A stretch of 64,000 nt of DNA from Pseudooceanicola atlanticus (GTDB lineage Bacteria; Pseudomonadota; Alphaproteobacteria; Rhodobacterales; Rhodobacteraceae), in contig NZ_AQQX01000001.1 in assembly GCF_000768315.1 (NCBI RefSeq), positions 310,001-374,000 of the forward strand, written 5' to 3'. A model generated the notes under the pieces. The model had not been told where the DNA came from and made no database searches. It worked only from the letters and a program-made list of their open reading frames with translations. Position 1 is the first letter of the stretch. Each line of letters starts with the position of its first letter. Of the stretch, positions 63,307 through 64,000 are shown in pieces. A program made the translations under genes and the position numbers.

Positions 63307-64000
63307 ATGCGCCGAGTTGTCGTCACCGGTCTCGGGATCGTATCCTCGATCGGTAACAACGCACAGGACGTCACCGCATCGCTGAAGGCGGGGAAATCCG
63401 GCATCGTCGCCTCCGAGGAAATGGCGGAATACGGGTTTCGCAGCCGTGTCGCCGGGACCCTGAAGATCGATCCGGCAGAGCACGTCGACAAGCGGACCCT
63501 GCGGTTCATGGGACCGGGCGCGGCCTATTCCTATATCGCCATGTCCCAGGCCATCGCGGATGCGGGGCTGGAGGAAAAGGACATCGTGAACCCGCGCACC
63601 GGCCTTGTGGCCGGGTCCGGTGGCCCGTCCACCAGCGCGATGTTCAGCGCCCATCAGACGGTGCTGAAATCCGGCGCGACCAAGCGGATCGGGCCCTTCG
63701 CGGTGCCGAAATGCATGTCTTCGACCGTGTCGGCGAACCTCGCCACCGCGTTCAAGATCAAGGGCATCAACTATTCCATCACCTCGGCCTGTTCGACCTC
63801 GCTGCATTGCATCGGGAACGCGGCCGAACAGATCATGATGGGCAAGCAGGACGTGATGTTCGCCGGCGGCGGCGAGGAGCTGGACTGGACCCTGTCCTGC
63901 CTCTTCGATGCCATGGGCGCCATGTCCTCGAAGTTCAACGACACCCCGGAGAAGGCGTCCCGCGCGTTTTCGGAAGATCGCGACGGCTTTGTCATCTCCG
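63307..64000 (+). CDS. fabB: 3-Oxoacyl-ACP synthase I, N-terminal part (truncated by window edge)
   Basis: The first 231 codons of KAS I are present. It opens MRRVVVTGLGIVSSIGNN; the acyl-accepting cysteine is C162 in SACSTSLHC, matching C163 of E. coli FabB. It elongates cis-3-decenoyl-ACP made by FabA. The catalytic histidines lie beyond the window. A 228-nt gap separates it from the YjdM gene, so it may have its own promoter. Confidence 0.95.
   Translation, partial: MRRVVVTGLGIVSSIGNNAQDVTASLKAGKSGIVASEEMAEYGFRSRVAGTLKIDPAEHVDKRTLRFMGPGAAYSYIAMSQAIADAGLEEKDIVNPRTGLVAGSGGPSTSAMFSAHQTVLKSGATKRIGPFAVPKCMSSTVSANLATAFKIKGINYSITSACSTSLHCIGNAAEQIMMGKQDVMFAGGGEELDWTLSCLFDAMGAMSSKFNDTPEKASRAFSEDRDGFVIS

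Overview
The window is high-GC, densely packed chromosomal DNA. Its gene content points to an alphaproteobacterium of the Rhodobacteraceae, most likely the marine Roseobacter group: a Fur-type Irr regulator beside fabA/fabB, a petABC (fbcFBC) operon, a form II coxSLM cluster, a protocatechuate (pca) operon led by pobA, a TPP-riboswitch thiBPQ operon and a giant type I-secreted RTX protein. Everything below comes from reading the sequence; no database search was run.

Layout. 1-8,500: DNA repair (3'-truncated ada, nth), an adenosine-kinase-like PfkB enzyme, AMP nucleosidase, HU, a drug/metabolite exporter, a CcdA plus exported thioredoxin pair, a small membrane protein, an AEC transporter and aroC. 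8,660-18,110: a DAACS dicarboxylate/glutamate symporter, a porin-like protein, the TPP-riboswitch thiBPQ operon, petABC for the cytochrome bc1 complex, and an OmpW-like protein. 18,188-21,890: glutathione transferase, PaiB-like protein, mtaB, dapF and tRNA-Lys(UUU). 21,891-33,621: an accessory-looking segment of lower GC. It holds a decayed RTX C-terminus and, tail-to-tail with it, a single ~11.2 kb gene for an FG-GAP/RTX/VCBS/Calx-beta/VWFD secreted protein. 33,933-38,256: coxG-coxS-coxL(form II)-coxM. 38,314-43,342: a YcaQ-like DNA glycosylase, a LacI regulator, a chemoreceptor and tRNA-Arg(CCU). 43,503-48,636: a methyltransferase-like protein, a ThDP enzyme coupled to a dipeptidase, aroQ (preceded by four 11-bp tandem repeats) and an HpcH/HpaI aldolase. 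48,772-51,939: a DUF3237 protein, an ArsR regulator, an enolase-superfamily enzyme and a zinc alcohol dehydrogenase. 52,047-57,750: pobA-pcaD-pcaC-pcaH-pcaG-hydrolase-pcaB on the minus strand. 57,823-60,744: a tightly overlapping HAD-hydrolase-threonine dehydratase-MaoC operon. 60,956-64,000: an unknown Cys/His membrane protein, irr, fabA, a YjdM/PhnA zinc-ribbon gene and fabB, which runs off the window.

How the genes work together. pobA converts 4-hydroxybenzoate to protocatechuate. PcaGH, PcaB, PcaC and PcaD then carry it to 3-oxoadipate; the final CoA-transferase and thiolase steps are not in the window. The TPP riboswitch senses thiamine pyrophosphate and controls the thiamine importer. 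Irr sits beside the fatty-acid desaturation genes fabA/fabB, an arrangement I recall as conserved in this family. The most unusual object is the giant RTX gene, with a ~510-residue segment of no recognisable family apparently inserted into one of its Calx-beta domains, a VWFD domain, no adjacent type I exporter and an RTX pseudogene at its 3' side.
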